In this document: positions 16,559 to 25,033 of the stretch, one piece after another
Layout: each line of letters begins with the position of its first letter
Numbering within the stretch: the stretch's first letter is position 1
Assembly: GCF_013391105.1 (NCBI RefSeq)
Contig: NZ_CP058335.1
Location: forward strand, 1,364,001-1,428,000
Direction of reading: 5' to 3'
Length of the DNA stretch: 64,000 nucleotides
Origin: Natronomonas salina
Lineage (GTDB): Archaea > Halobacteriota > Halobacteria > Halobacteriales > Haloarculaceae
Translations under genes and position numbers: made by a program
The notes under the pieces: model-generated
Told to the model about the DNA's origin: nothing
Database searches by the model: none
The model's input: the letters and a program-made list of their open reading frames with translations, nothing else

Positions 16559-18829
16559 CTACGCGAGGAACACGTGCCGCGGCCGGTCGGCGAGGACGTC
16601 CCGCCCCCACTGGACGGTCTCGCGGAACGCGTCGGAGCGGAAGAACTCCATGGCGTCCTCGCGCTCGCGCCACTGGCTCGCGATGAACATGTCGTTCTCG
16701 TCGTCGACGTTGACGAGCAGGCTGGTCTCGAGGTGGCCCTCGAGGTCGGCCAGCTTCTCGCCGACCTCCTCGAAGGTCTCGACGAAGTCCTCGCGGTGCT
16801 CGGGCTTGACTGTGTAGAACATCCCCATCGTCCCGAAGTTGCTGGACTCGCCCGCGCGAGCGACGATGCCCGGGAGGTCCGAGAGGAAGCCGCCGGCCTT
16901 GTCGGCGGCGTCCTTCGTCTCCCAGACCGAGACGACCGCCGACCGGTCCCCGCCGTGTTCGTCCGCGTAGACGGCCGACGTCACGTGGGTGTCGTAGTGC
17001 TCGAAGCGCTCGGCGAGGTCGGCGAGCTCCGACTCCAGTTCCTCGGGGTCGGCCTCGGAGTACAGCACCATCGCGTAGACGTCCTCGCCGTGGGGCTTGC
17101 CCGCGTAGACGTCGAGGTCCGCGAGTTCGCCGCGGATGTCGTCGTCCTCGTCGGTGCCGTAGGGTTCGGACTCCCCGTCGCCGAGGTTCGCGCCGATGCC
17201 CGGGCCGGCCCCCGAGAGGTCCGAGAGGAAGCCCGAGGCGGTGTTCGCCGCTCGCTCGTTGGCCCACAGCGAGACGACCGCGGTGTCGCCGGAGTCGGCG
17301 CGGACCGTCGTCAGGACGTGGGTGTCGTAGTGCTCGAAGTTCTCGCGGAGCCCCTCGACCTCCTCGACGAGCTCCTCGGCGTCCGTCTCCGACCGGAACA
17401 GCAGCGCGTAGCCGGCCTCGGGGTGCTCGTCGAGGCTTACGCCGAAGCGGTGGACCCGCCGCTGGAACTCCTCGGGATCCAGTTCCTCGTGTTTGGCCTC
17501 ACCGCCGGGGCGGCCGCCTCCGCCCGAGGCCGACTCGTCGCCGTCGTCGTCTTCCTCGCCGGAGCCGTCCTCCGAATCAGCATCCAGCGACGCGCCGACG
17601 CCGCCGTCGACGCCGGGCAGCTCCGAGAGGAAGCCGGAAGCGGTGTTCGCCGCGCGCTCGTTGGCCCACAGCGACACCACCGCCGTCGTCTCGCCGTCGG
17701 AGTGGACGGTCGTCCCCGCGTGGGTGTCGTAGTGGTCGAAGTTCCCCGCCAGCTCCTCGACCTCGTCCTCGAGTTCGTCGGAGTCGGCGTCGGACTCGAA
17801 GAGCAGGCCGTAACCCGCGTCGCCCGCGTCGACGCCGAAGCGGTCGGCCCGCTCGAGGAACTCGTCGGCGCCGACCTCGTCGTGCTCGGCGTCGCCCGGC
17901 GAGGGGCGGCCGCCGCCACCGGACGACCCGGAGTCGGCGTCGCCGTGGTGTCGGCCGGAGTCCCGTCCGGACTCGGTCGGCGGGTGGCTCTCCTCGCCCG
18001 CACCGGGGGCGAGGTCCAGGGTGTCGCCCTCGAGCGACCGGTCGGTCGGGACGGCCTCGCCGTCGAAGACCGCCCGGAGGTCCTCCGGCGGGAACTGCCG
18101 GCCGACGTAGAAGGGGCCGAACTCGGCGAACCGCGAGGAGGAGGGGTCGAACCGCATCTCGTACAGCAGGTGCTTGATGTCCGTCGGGTCGTCGGCGAAC
18201 AGCGTCACGCCCCACTCGTGGTCGTCGAGGCCGACGCTGCCGGTGATGATCTGGGTCACCTTGCCGGCGTACTCCCGGCCGATGTCGCCGTGGGCCGACA
18301 TGTACTCGGCGCGCTCCTCGAAGGGGAGGTCGTACCAGTTGTCCTCGGGGCCGCGGCGCTTGTCCATCGGGTAGAAGCAGACGTGGTCGGCGTCCGGGAT
18401 CTCCGGGTAGATGCGCTGCTTCATGTAGTTGCGCATACCCGCGTCCTCGATGTCGTCGAGGCCGTCGGTAAGGTCCTCGTGCATGTACCCCGAAACCTCG
18501 GTGACCGAGACGTACGAGGAGGCGCGCTCGGTGACCTCCGCTAACGCGGTCGACTCGAAGCGCCGCTCGGCGCGATCGAGGTGCTCCAGCGTCGGCCGGA
18601 GGTGCAGTATCAGCAGGTCGGCCTTGTGGCCGACGATGGAGAAGACCGCCGACCCGCCCTCCTCGGCGTCCGCCAGCGCCGCGTGCGACTGCAGGTAGTC
18701 GATGCCTTCCTCGACGGCCCGCTCCCGCTCGCGGTCGGGGGCCGCCCGCCAGGAGTCCCAGTCGATGTGCCGGAGGTCGTGGAGGGCGTACCACCCCTCC
18801 TCCGTCCCCGGCGGTCGCCGTCGTACCAT
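16559..18829 (-). CDS. HemQ/chlorite-dismutase domain fused to three related modules and an ABM domain (PitA-like)
   Basis: The start at ATG 18829 gives 756 residues. Residues 1-250 form a Cld/HemQ domain: YMSAHGDIGREY with His180 as the expected proximal heme ligand, Gln193 at the distal position (Arg in true chlorite dismutases), then GSVGLDDHEWGVTLF and YEMRFDP. This pattern favours HemQ-type coproheme chemistry. Three related modules follow, at about 315-397, 437-528 and 554-645. Each contains HYDTH (366-370, 490-494, 601-605) and an AVVS-W...GFLS-L ending. The C-terminal ABM monooxygenase-like domain spans 659-750. Acidic, Gly-rich linkers separate them. PitA-type Cld-ABM fusions are known in haloarchaea; the number of middle modules looks expanded. 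Confidence 0.9.
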   Translation of the reverse strand: MVRRRPPGTEEGWYALHDLRHIDWDSWRAAPDRERERAVEEGIDYLQSHAALADAEEGGSAVFSIVGHKADLLILHLRPTLEHLDRAERRFESTALAEVTERASSYVSVTEVSGYMHEDLTDGLDDIEDAGMRNYMKQRIYPEIPDADHVCFYPMDKRRGPEDNWYDLPFEERAEYMSAHGDIGREYAGKVTQIITGSVGLDDHEWGVTLFADDPTDIKHLLYEMRFDPSSSRFAEFGPFYVGRQFPPEDLRAVFDGEAVPTDRSLEGDTLDLAPGAGEESHPPTESGRDSGRHHGDADSGSSGGGGRPSPGDAEHDEVGADEFLERADRFGVDAGDAGYGLLFESDADSDELEDEVEELAGNFDHYDTHAGTTVHSDGETTAVVSLWANERAANTASGFLSELPGVDGGVGASLDADSEDGSGEEDDDGDESASGGGGRPGGEAKHEELDPEEFQRRVHRFGVSLDEHPEAGYALLFRSETDAEELVEEVEGLRENFEHYDTHVLTTVRADSGDTAVVSLWANERAANTASGFLSDLSGAGPGIGANLGDGESEPYGTDEDDDIRGELADLDVYAGKPHGEDVYAMVLYSEADPEELESELADLAERFEHYDTHVTSAVYADEHGGDRSAVVSVWETKDAADKAGGFLSDLPGIVARAGESSNFGTMGMFYTVKPEHREDFVETFEEVGEKLADLEGHLETSLLVNVDDENDMFIASQWREREDAMEFFRSDAFRETVQWGRDVLADRPRHVFLA

Positions 18830-19052
18830 GGCGGCCGGTTCGAACGCGCGACTAATGGTGTTTGTGAGTTCCGCGGGTCGGGGCAGCGAAGCGGCCGGGC
18901 GAATCCCCTTCTCCCTCACGTCGACTCGTTACTCCCTCAGAGAATCCCTTGAAGGTTCTAAAAGAATCTGGAAGGGTCGTTAATGGTCGGAAGGTCGCCG
19001 GTAAAACGCGAACGGTTCCGCGAACGGAGTTGAACTGATGCTAACCCTCTCG

Positions 19053-19060
19053 CGTTTATA
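19053..19060 (+). promoter_or_regulatory. TATA box of the small membrane protein gene at 19100
   Basis: The sequence cgtttata followed by tgggg lies about 43 bases before ATG 19100. A GGAG-type ribosome-binding sequence (gcgaggagag) sits 8-15 bases before the ATG, so this transcript seems to have a short leader with a Shine-Dalgarno site. Confidence 0.5.
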
Positions 19061-19099
19061 TGGGGTGGGCGGGCCAAGGATGGAGCGAGGAGAGCCCCC

Positions 19100-19342
19100 A
19101 TGTCGAGCGCAACACCGTCACGTCAGACGTCAGCCCGGCCGGCTGGATTCCTCGCATCCTGCATCGAGCAGTGCTTCGCGGGTGTCCGCGCGATAGCGTT
19201 CTGGGCCGCAGCCCTGCTCCCGCTGCTGGTCCTCGTCGCGCTGGTCACCGGCGTCGCGGGTCGATACCCGTCCGCGCTGACTGGCTCGCTCGCCGTGAAC
19301 GTCGTCTGCGCCGTCATCGGTCACGGGCACTCGCCGAACTGA
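19100..19342 (+). CDS. Small membrane protein of 80 residues
   Basis: ATG 19100 follows a plausible TATA box and Shine-Dalgarno sequence. Residues 25-55 (QCFAGVRAIAFWAAALLPLLVLVALV, cited by its ends) form one long or two short hydrophobic helices. Residues 60-74 (ALTGSLAVNVVCAVIG) form another. The tail is HGHSPN. It resembles short haloarchaeal membrane proteins of unknown function. The promoter evidence is what separates it from chance. Confidence 0.6.
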   Translation: MSSATPSRQTSARPAGFLASCIEQCFAGVRAIAFWAAALLPLLVLVALVTGVAGRYPSALTGSLAVNVVCAVIGHGHSPN

Positions 19343-19463
19343 GTCGCGGCTCCGAGTCGCGCCGACGAGTCGCTCGCCGACGGCCGTCGCGGGGGCGACC
19401 GCTCCCCTTCCATCGCTGGCATACCCGCCCCCGGGTGGCCCGCCGCTCTCCTCGTTTACGTTC

Positions 19464-21233
19464 TCAGAGCAACTGCGGGACGAACAGCATCCCCAGCAGG
19501 CTCACGATCATCGTGACACTGATAGTGGTCGTCACCGCGCTCGCCAGCGTCGGCGTCGCCTCGATGGGGAGCCGCGCCAGGATCGCCTCGACGCAGGACC
19601 GGAGGATGTGCCCGCCGTCGAGGGGGTAGGATGGGATGCAGTTGAACAGCCCGAGGTTGATGTTCACCCACCCGGTCCAGAAGAGGACGTTCACCAGCCC
19701 GAATATCGCCCCGGCGCTCAGCGGGCCGGAGACCTCGTAGAAGTTCGCGACGCTGCCGTTGAAGCCCGCGAAGTTGTAGCCGAGGTTCGGGTCGACGACG
19801 CTCGCGAACGGCAGGACGAGCAGCGCGAAGGTCCGGGAGATGAACGTCACGAGCGGGTCGTCGCCCCAGCCGCCGCCGCCCAGCAGCGAGTGGTACTGCT
19901 CGGCGGGGTAGGTGTCGATGCCGAAGTCGTCGACGACGACGCCGCTGGTCCCCTGCTGGATGCCGCCGACGCCGAGGTAGCCGTGGTCGTCGGTGGGATG
20001 CTCGCCGAGTTCGACCTCGTAGACCTGGCGCTCGCCGTTCCAGGGGTCGGCGCCGTCGCCGTGGTAGGCGACGACCTCCACCGTCTGGCCGGGGTCGGTC
20101 TCGGAGAGGACGCTCGACAGCGCCTCCGGGGTCGGCGTCCGCTCCCCGCCGACGCTGTGGATCAAGACGGGCGTGTCGGGTGCCCCCGCCTCCGAGAGGG
20201 GGTCGCCGTCCGGCACGGTGCTGGCGAAGACGCCGACCGGGAACTGCGTCGTGCCGTTCTCCGTCTCGACCTCGACGGTCTCGCTGCCGTTCAGCGCCGC
20301 CTCGAAGGCCGACTCGGTGTAGACCGTCTCGCCGTCGACGGCCCGGACGGTCGTCCCGGTCCCGATCGGCGCGTCGACGACCGCGCGCGTGACGATGAGC
20401 TCCCGCTCGACGGTGACCGCCTCGCCGTCGCGGCGGTCGACGGTCACCTCCCGGTCGGCCTCGGCGAGCGCCGCCTCGAACTCCTCCTCGTCGGCGACGG
20501 GCTGGCCGTTCACCTCGGTCAGCACGTCGCCGCGCTCGATGCCGGCGTCCTCGGCGGCCGACCCGGGGAGGGCACCGCCGATGGCGACCCCGGGGACGAC
20601 CGCCACCGCGTTCGCGACGATAGCGAACAGCAGTGCGAACGCCAGAGCGGTGACGAGGAAGTTGTTCGTCACGCCGGCGGCGAACATCCGCACCTTGCTG
20701 CCGCGGTCGGCCGCCTCCTGGCTCTCCTCGTCCGGCTGGACGAACGCGCCCAGCGGGACGAGCGCGATGAGCGCGACGCCCATCGAGTCGATGTCGATGT
20801 CCTCGACGCGGCACAGCAGGCCGTGGCCCCCCTCGTGGACCACCAGGCCGACGAGCAGGCCGACGAGGATGTCGACCGCGGCCGCCCACGGCAGGAACTG
20901 GTTGACGCCGGGGATGACCAGCGCGTCCTGCGGGCGGACGAACCCGGTCGTCGCCTCCGGGTTCGTCGCGATGCTGACCGCCGAGAGCAGCACGGCGAAG
21001 AAGGAGCCGACCATGATGACGATGGCGACGCCCACCCCGAGGTTCCCCCAGGCCCGCCAGAGGCGCTTCGGCGTCGCCAGCCAGTTCAGGAACGAGCGCC
21101 CGCGCTGGGTGTGGATGGTGAGGATCGGTCCGGAGACCGTCAGCGACGACGGCAGCACCCCCCGGGACTTGAGGGCCATCGCCGCCGACGTGTAGAGGAG
21201 GATACCGACGAGTATCCAGAGCAGCGTACTCAT
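19464..21233 (-). CDS. Site-2 protease family metalloprotease (M50) with PDZ domain
   Basis: A 589-residue integral membrane protease. The zinc-binding motif HEGGH lies at 133-137 in a membrane helix (VGLVVHEGGHGLL). The second ligand motif is near the C-terminus (NCIPSYPLDGGHIL). A PDZ-like domain sits near residues 215-260 (ALPGSAAEDAGIERGDVLTEVNG), with a further non-membrane insert up to about residue 430. Seven or more hydrophobic helices are visible. Such proteases cut membrane-bound regulators or clear signal peptides; its substrate is unknown. The start at ATG 21233 gives a first membrane helix at once. Confidence 0.92.
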   Translation of the reverse strand: MSTLLWILVGILLYTSAAMALKSRGVLPSSLTVSGPILTIHTQRGRSFLNWLATPKRLWRAWGNLGVGVAIVIMVGSFFAVLLSAVSIATNPEATTGFVRPQDALVIPGVNQFLPWAAAVDILVGLLVGLVVHEGGHGLLCRVEDIDIDSMGVALIALVPLGAFVQPDEESQEAADRGSKVRMFAAGVTNNFLVTALAFALLFAIVANAVAVVPGVAIGGALPGSAAEDAGIERGDVLTEVNGQPVADEEEFEAALAEADREVTVDRRDGEAVTVERELIVTRAVVDAPIGTGTTVRAVDGETVYTESAFEAALNGSETVEVETENGTTQFPVGVFASTVPDGDPLSEAGAPDTPVLIHSVGGERTPTPEALSSVLSETDPGQTVEVVAYHGDGADPWNGERQVYEVELGEHPTDDHGYLGVGGIQQGTSGVVVDDFGIDTYPAEQYHSLLGGGGWGDDPLVTFISRTFALLVLPFASVVDPNLGYNFAGFNGSVANFYEVSGPLSAGAIFGLVNVLFWTGWVNINLGLFNCIPSYPLDGGHILRSCVEAILARLPIEATPTLASAVTTTISVTMIVSLLGMLFVPQLL

Positions 21234-21295
21234 TGTGCGAGATAGGGGCTCCGCGCGTCAAAAAGTCCGTCGTTGTGCGGCTCCGTTCGGATGGA

Positions 21296-21688
21296 CTAGA
21301 TGTAGCCGTCCGGAACGGCCGCGTCGTCGCCGTCCGTGCCCGACGCGATGCCCTCCTGGACCGCGGCGAGCTCCCGGCCCCGCTCGGTGAGCGACACCAC
21401 GTTCCGGTCGCGGTCGTGGGCGACGATCCCCTCGTCGGCCAGCTTTGGCACGTGACAGTGGTGCAGGGCGGCGTAGACGTCGGCGACCGTCTCGTGGCTG
21501 CTCTCCGCGACCGAGGGGTCGAGGTTCCGGGCGGCGACCTCCGCGGCGGCGTCGGCCATGGCGATCCCCTCCCGGCGGCCTCCGAGGCAGTCCACGAGCG
21601 CGCGGCGGTAGACGTGGCTCATGAGGCGGTAGGCGCTCGTTTCCTCGAGGGCATTCCGCTCCGATTCACGGTCTCGGTGGGTGCTCAT
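21296..21688 (-). CDS. Winged-helix DNA-binding protein, DUF7344-like
   Basis: A 130-residue soluble protein. The layout is MSHVYRRALVDCLGG (first helix), a variable insert, then TVADVYAALHHCHVPKLADEG and IVAHDRDRNVVSLTERGREL. This is the HTH plus beta-wing of the short haloarchaeal ArsR-like regulators that carry a conserved HxHxPxL-type segment (here HHCHVPKL). These proteins are numerous in haloarchaea and their targets are mostly unknown. It lies 63 bases upstream of the protease gene on the same strand, so the two may be co-transcribed. Confidence 0.8.
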   Translation of the reverse strand: MSTHRDRESERNALEETSAYRLMSHVYRRALVDCLGGRREGIAMADAAAEVAARNLDPSVAESSHETVADVYAALHHCHVPKLADEGIVAHDRDRNVVSLTERGRELAAVQEGIASGTDGDDAAVPDGYI

Positions 21689-21869
21689 TGCCCCTCGTTA
21701 CGGACCCACGTGGATGAGCCTCAGCCCTCTCACGGGAGGCCCATTATATGGACACCCGTACAGTGTGGTCGAGGGAGCCAGTCGATTTTCCGAGGGCAGA
21801 GAAGGTGATCCGGGCCGTCGAGTGGGCAGCTGCAGCCCGAACCGGGTCGCGGGAAAACGGGTACCGCCG

Positions 21870-22838
21870 TCAGATGTCGGGGGCCTCGCCGCCGAACTCC
21901 TCGATGAGTTCGGGGACGACCTCGAAGAGGTCGTCGACGATGCCGTAGTCGGCGAGGTCGTAGATGGGGGCGTTCGGGTCCTTGTTGATCGCGATGATGG
22001 TGTCGGCGCCCTTCATGCCCGCGACGTGCTGGACGGCGCCGGAGATACCGATGGCGATGTAGACGTCGGGCGTGACGACCTTGCCGGACTGGCCGACCTG
22101 GCGGTTCTTCGGCAGCCAGCCGTTGTCGACGATGGGGCGCGACGAGGAGAGGGTGGCGCCGAGGGCGTCGGCGAGCTCTTCGACGAGCGGGAGGTTCTCC
22201 TCCTCCTCGATGCCGCGGCCGATGGAGACGAGGACGTCGGCCTCCGTGATGTCGACGTCGCCGCCGCCGACCTCCTCGAAGCCGTTGACCGTGCTGCCGA
22301 GGGCGCTCTCGTCGATGTCGACGTCGACGGCCTCGATGGCGGCGTCGCCGTCGGCCTCCGCCTGCGGCCACTCGGCCGAGCGGATGGTGATGGCGAACTG
22401 GTCCTCGCCGATGTCGTAGGTCGTCTCGACCTTGCCACCGTACTGCTCGCGGGTGACCTCGACGGGCGAGCCGCCCTCGAGGCCGATGACGTCCGTGACC
22501 AGCGGCAGGTCGAGGCTCTCGGCGACGGCGGGCGCGTAGTCCAGCCCGTTGACCGAGTTCGGCATCAGCAGCGCCGACGGGTCGAGTTCGGCGTGGAGCT
22601 GCTCGATGGCCTGCGCGTAGATGCCGTGGTTGAACTCCTCGCCCTCGTCGACGGTGTAGATGGTGTCGACGCCCTCGCGGTTGACGTCGCTGGCGAAGGA
22701 GTCGACGTCGCCGCCGATGACCGCGAGTTCGAGGTCCTCGCCTAGCTCGTCGGCCAGTTCGCGGCCGACCGTGACGAGTTCGTAGGAGACGTCGCGGAGG
22801 CTCCCGCGGCGGTGCTCGGTGATCGCGAGGACGCTCAT
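21870..22838 (-). CDS. etfA: Electron transfer flavoprotein alpha subunit
   Basis: A 322-residue protein that carries the FAD. The C-terminal FAD-binding domain is clear from about residue 200: SRPIVDNGWLPKNRQVGQSG, then TPDVYIAIGISGAVQHVAGM and INKDPNAPIYDLADYGIV. The N-terminal half is the Rossmann-like ETF domain. With EtfB it accepts electrons from acyl-CoA dehydrogenases and passes them to the quinone pool. Its ATG at 22838 overlaps the etfB stop by four bases (ATGA), showing translational coupling. Confidence 0.95.
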   Translation of the reverse strand: MSVLAITEHRRGSLRDVSYELVTVGRELADELGEDLELAVIGGDVDSFASDVNREGVDTIYTVDEGEEFNHGIYAQAIEQLHAELDPSALLMPNSVNGLDYAPAVAESLDLPLVTDVIGLEGGSPVEVTREQYGGKVETTYDIGEDQFAITIRSAEWPQAEADGDAAIEAVDVDIDESALGSTVNGFEEVGGGDVDITEADVLVSIGRGIEEEENLPLVEELADALGATLSSSRPIVDNGWLPKNRQVGQSGKVVTPDVYIAIGISGAVQHVAGMKGADTIIAINKDPNAPIYDLADYGIVDDLFEVVPELIEEFGGEAPDI

Positions 22839-23629
22839 GACTCGACCACCCCCTTGTCGCGGAGGAATTCAGCGAGCTCCGAGGCCGTGTCGCTGGCGTC
22901 GCCCTCCCAGAGGGTCGCGTCGCCCTCGGACTCGGGTTCGTACATGTCGGTGCGCTCGACCGGGGACTCGACGACGTCGGCGTCGAGGCCGATGTCGTCG
23001 AGGCCCTGGGCGTCGAGCGGCTTCCGCTGGGCCTGCCGGATGCCGCGCAGGCTGGCGTAGCGGGGCTCGTTGATCCCGGTCTGGATGGTGAGCACGGCGG
23101 GGAGGTCGACGTCGGTCAGCTCCTCGACGCCGCCCTCGAGTTCGCGGCGGACGCTGGCGACGCCGGCGTCGGCGTCGAGGTCCAGGGCGTTGACGACCGC
23201 GGCCCACTCGAAGTCGAGCTTCTCGGCGAGGGCGACGCCGGTCGCGCCGTTGGCGTCGTCGCCGGCCTGGACGCCCGAGAGGATGAAGTCGGGGTCCTCC
23301 TCCTCGGCGACTGCCGCCAGGATCTCGGCCTTCGTGTCGACGTCGAGGAACTGGGCGTCCTCGAGGGAGTCGTCCCACACGCGGATCGCGCGGTCGGCGC
23401 CCTTCGCGAGCGCCATCCGGATGGTCTCCTCGGAGCGCTCGGGCCCGATGGTGACCGAGACGACCTCCACGTCGTCGTTGTCCTCGCTGATCTGTACGGC
23501 CTCCTCAACGGCGTAGTCGTCCCACTCGTTGAGGTCGTATTCGAGGGAGCTGTCGGCGATGTCGAGTCCGGAGATATCGAACTCGTCGTCGACCTCGGCT
23601 ACCTCTTTTACGGTGACGAGTATTTTCAT
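22835..23629 (-). CDS. etfB: Electron transfer flavoprotein beta subunit
   Basis: A 264-residue soluble protein with the typical start MKILVTVKEVAEVDDEF. It has the ETF-beta features DLNEWDDYAVEEAVQ, ALAKGADRAIRVWD, and the signature region LPAVLTIQTGINEPRYASLR. It is the first gene of the two-gene operon etfB-etfA, overlapping etfA by four bases. In haloarchaea EtfBA serves fatty-acid and related dehydrogenases; no FixC-like quinone oxidoreductase is seen beside it here. Confidence 0.95.
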   Translation of the reverse strand: MKILVTVKEVAEVDDEFDISGLDIADSSLEYDLNEWDDYAVEEAVQISEDNDDVEVVSVTIGPERSEETIRMALAKGADRAIRVWDDSLEDAQFLDVDTKAEILAAVAEEEDPDFILSGVQAGDDANGATGVALAEKLDFEWAAVVNALDLDADAGVASVRRELEGGVEELTDVDLPAVLTIQTGINEPRYASLRGIRQAQRKPLDAQGLDDIGLDADVVESPVERTDMYEPESEGDATLWEGDASDTASELAEFLRDKGVVES

Positions 23630-23744
23630 AGCGGCTAGTCGTCTGCAAGTGACGCCCGTTCGTGGTTAAACGTTTCCGAATCGTACGGTGTTTGCGCCCC
23701 GTTTATCGGGGACTGAACACTGTTCAACGCCGTACAGCGTCGGG

Positions 23745-24881
23745 CTACTCCTCGTCGTGGCCGGCCGCGAGATCGCCGACGTTCTCGCCGGGGAGGCTGA
23801 TGAGGTTCTCCCGGCCGATCCGGAGCTTGTCGATCCGTTCGTCGTCCTCCATCGACGACAGCAACTGGGAGACCTTCGCGTTCGACCAGCCGGTCTCCTT
23901 GACGATGTTCGCCTGCTTCATCCGGCCGCCGTTCCGCTCGAGGAGGTACTCGACGCGCTCCTCGTCGGAGAGTAACTCGAGGTCCTCCTCCTCGTCTTCG
24001 TCCTCGTCCTCGTCGGCCGCGCCGGCCGCGCCAGCCGCCGCGACCGCTCCTCCCGCGCCGTTCGCGCCGCCGGACTCCGCAGTCCCGCCGGTCTCCGCCG
24101 AGGCTTCGGCCGGAACGGGTTCGGGTGTCCGTTCGGAGTCGTCGTCCCGACGCCACAGCAGGAAGACGCCCAGGCCGAGCGCCCCGGCGCTCAACAACAT
24201 GGCGCCGCCGAGCAGGATGGTCGAGAGGTTCAGGGGCGGCAACGGCGAGTTGGTCGGCGGGTAGACGATCTCGAAGTACCCGGGCTCGAACGTCTGCTCG
24301 CCCTCCCACCGCAGGTCGCCCTCCTGGGCGCCGGTGGGGGCCGTCGTCGGGCCGCCGTAGCCCGGCGGTGACCTGATGACGAGCGTCTCCCCCTCGTCGA
24401 GGCCCGGGAGCCAGGTGCCGTCGGTCGTGTTGAACGCGTCGTCGACGTACATCGTCCCGTTCTCGTCGATGCGGGCGAAGGACGTCCAGGTGAACGAGAC
24501 GCGGAGCTTCCCGTAACTGTCGACCTCGCCGTCGTCGGTCTCGTTGACGATGGCGGCCGAGCGCTCCTCGGAACGGATCGACATGTCGCGCCCGCTGGCC
24601 ATCGAGGCCTCCGCCGCCGCCTGCCGGAATGTGTCGCTGCCGAGCTGGAAGTCGCGTTCGCCCTCCTCGAAGGAGTCGGCGAACGACCGGAAGTGCCGGA
24701 TGTCCTCGTCGTCCTCGAGGGGGACGGTGGCGACGATGCTCCAGCGCGCGTCGCCGTCGGACTGGAGCTGCGCCTCGAGGCGTAGCTCCTCGCTATCGGT
24801 CTGGGCGGTCGCTGGCGCGGCCCCGCACACAACCGCGGTCAGGAGGAGGGCACAGATCAGGAGGGGGACCCGACGCCGCAT
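23745..24881 (-). CDS. Membrane-anchored winged-helix regulator with exported sensor domain
   Basis: A 378-residue protein. Residues 1-26 are a signal peptide (LLICALLLTAVVCGAAPATAQ). Residues 27-220 are an exported domain with several Asn-X-Thr/Ser sites. A membrane helix follows at about 222-243 (ILLGGAMLLSAGALGLGVFLLW). Next is a long Ala/Gly and acidic linker. The C-terminal cytoplasmic wHTH has LSDEERVEYLLERNGGRMKQ and IVKETGWSNAKVSQLLSSME. The architecture is that of haloarchaeal one-component membrane regulators. The target is unknown; the divergent secreted-protein gene at 25034 is the first candidate. Confidence 0.85.
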   Translation of the reverse strand: MRRRVPLLICALLLTAVVCGAAPATAQTDSEELRLEAQLQSDGDARWSIVATVPLEDDEDIRHFRSFADSFEEGERDFQLGSDTFRQAAAEASMASGRDMSIRSEERSAAIVNETDDGEVDSYGKLRVSFTWTSFARIDENGTMYVDDAFNTTDGTWLPGLDEGETLVIRSPPGYGGPTTAPTGAQEGDLRWEGEQTFEPGYFEIVYPPTNSPLPPLNLSTILLGGAMLLSAGALGLGVFLLWRRDDDSERTPEPVPAEASAETGGTAESGGANGAGGAVAAAGAAGAADEDEDEDEEEDLELLSDEERVEYLLERNGGRMKQANIVKETGWSNAKVSQLLSSMEDDERIDKLRIGRENLISLPGENVGDLAAGHDEE

Positions 24882-25033
24882 GCGTGAGGTATGGACACCC
24901 CCGCGGGAAAACGCTTTCCATCAGGTGATAAAACGTCTCCACGCCCGATAAAGCGTCTCGATAGCTTTGCTCCGCTCGTTAGGGAGTGACTCGGGGCGGC
25001 GGCTTTTTGTTCTCCGACGACGACGCCCCCCAC

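Noticed and set aside
16252-16686. Two short plus-strand frames after aceB
   Set aside because: They lie in palindromic repeat DNA and in antisense to the HemQ-ABM gene, with shadow-like composition.
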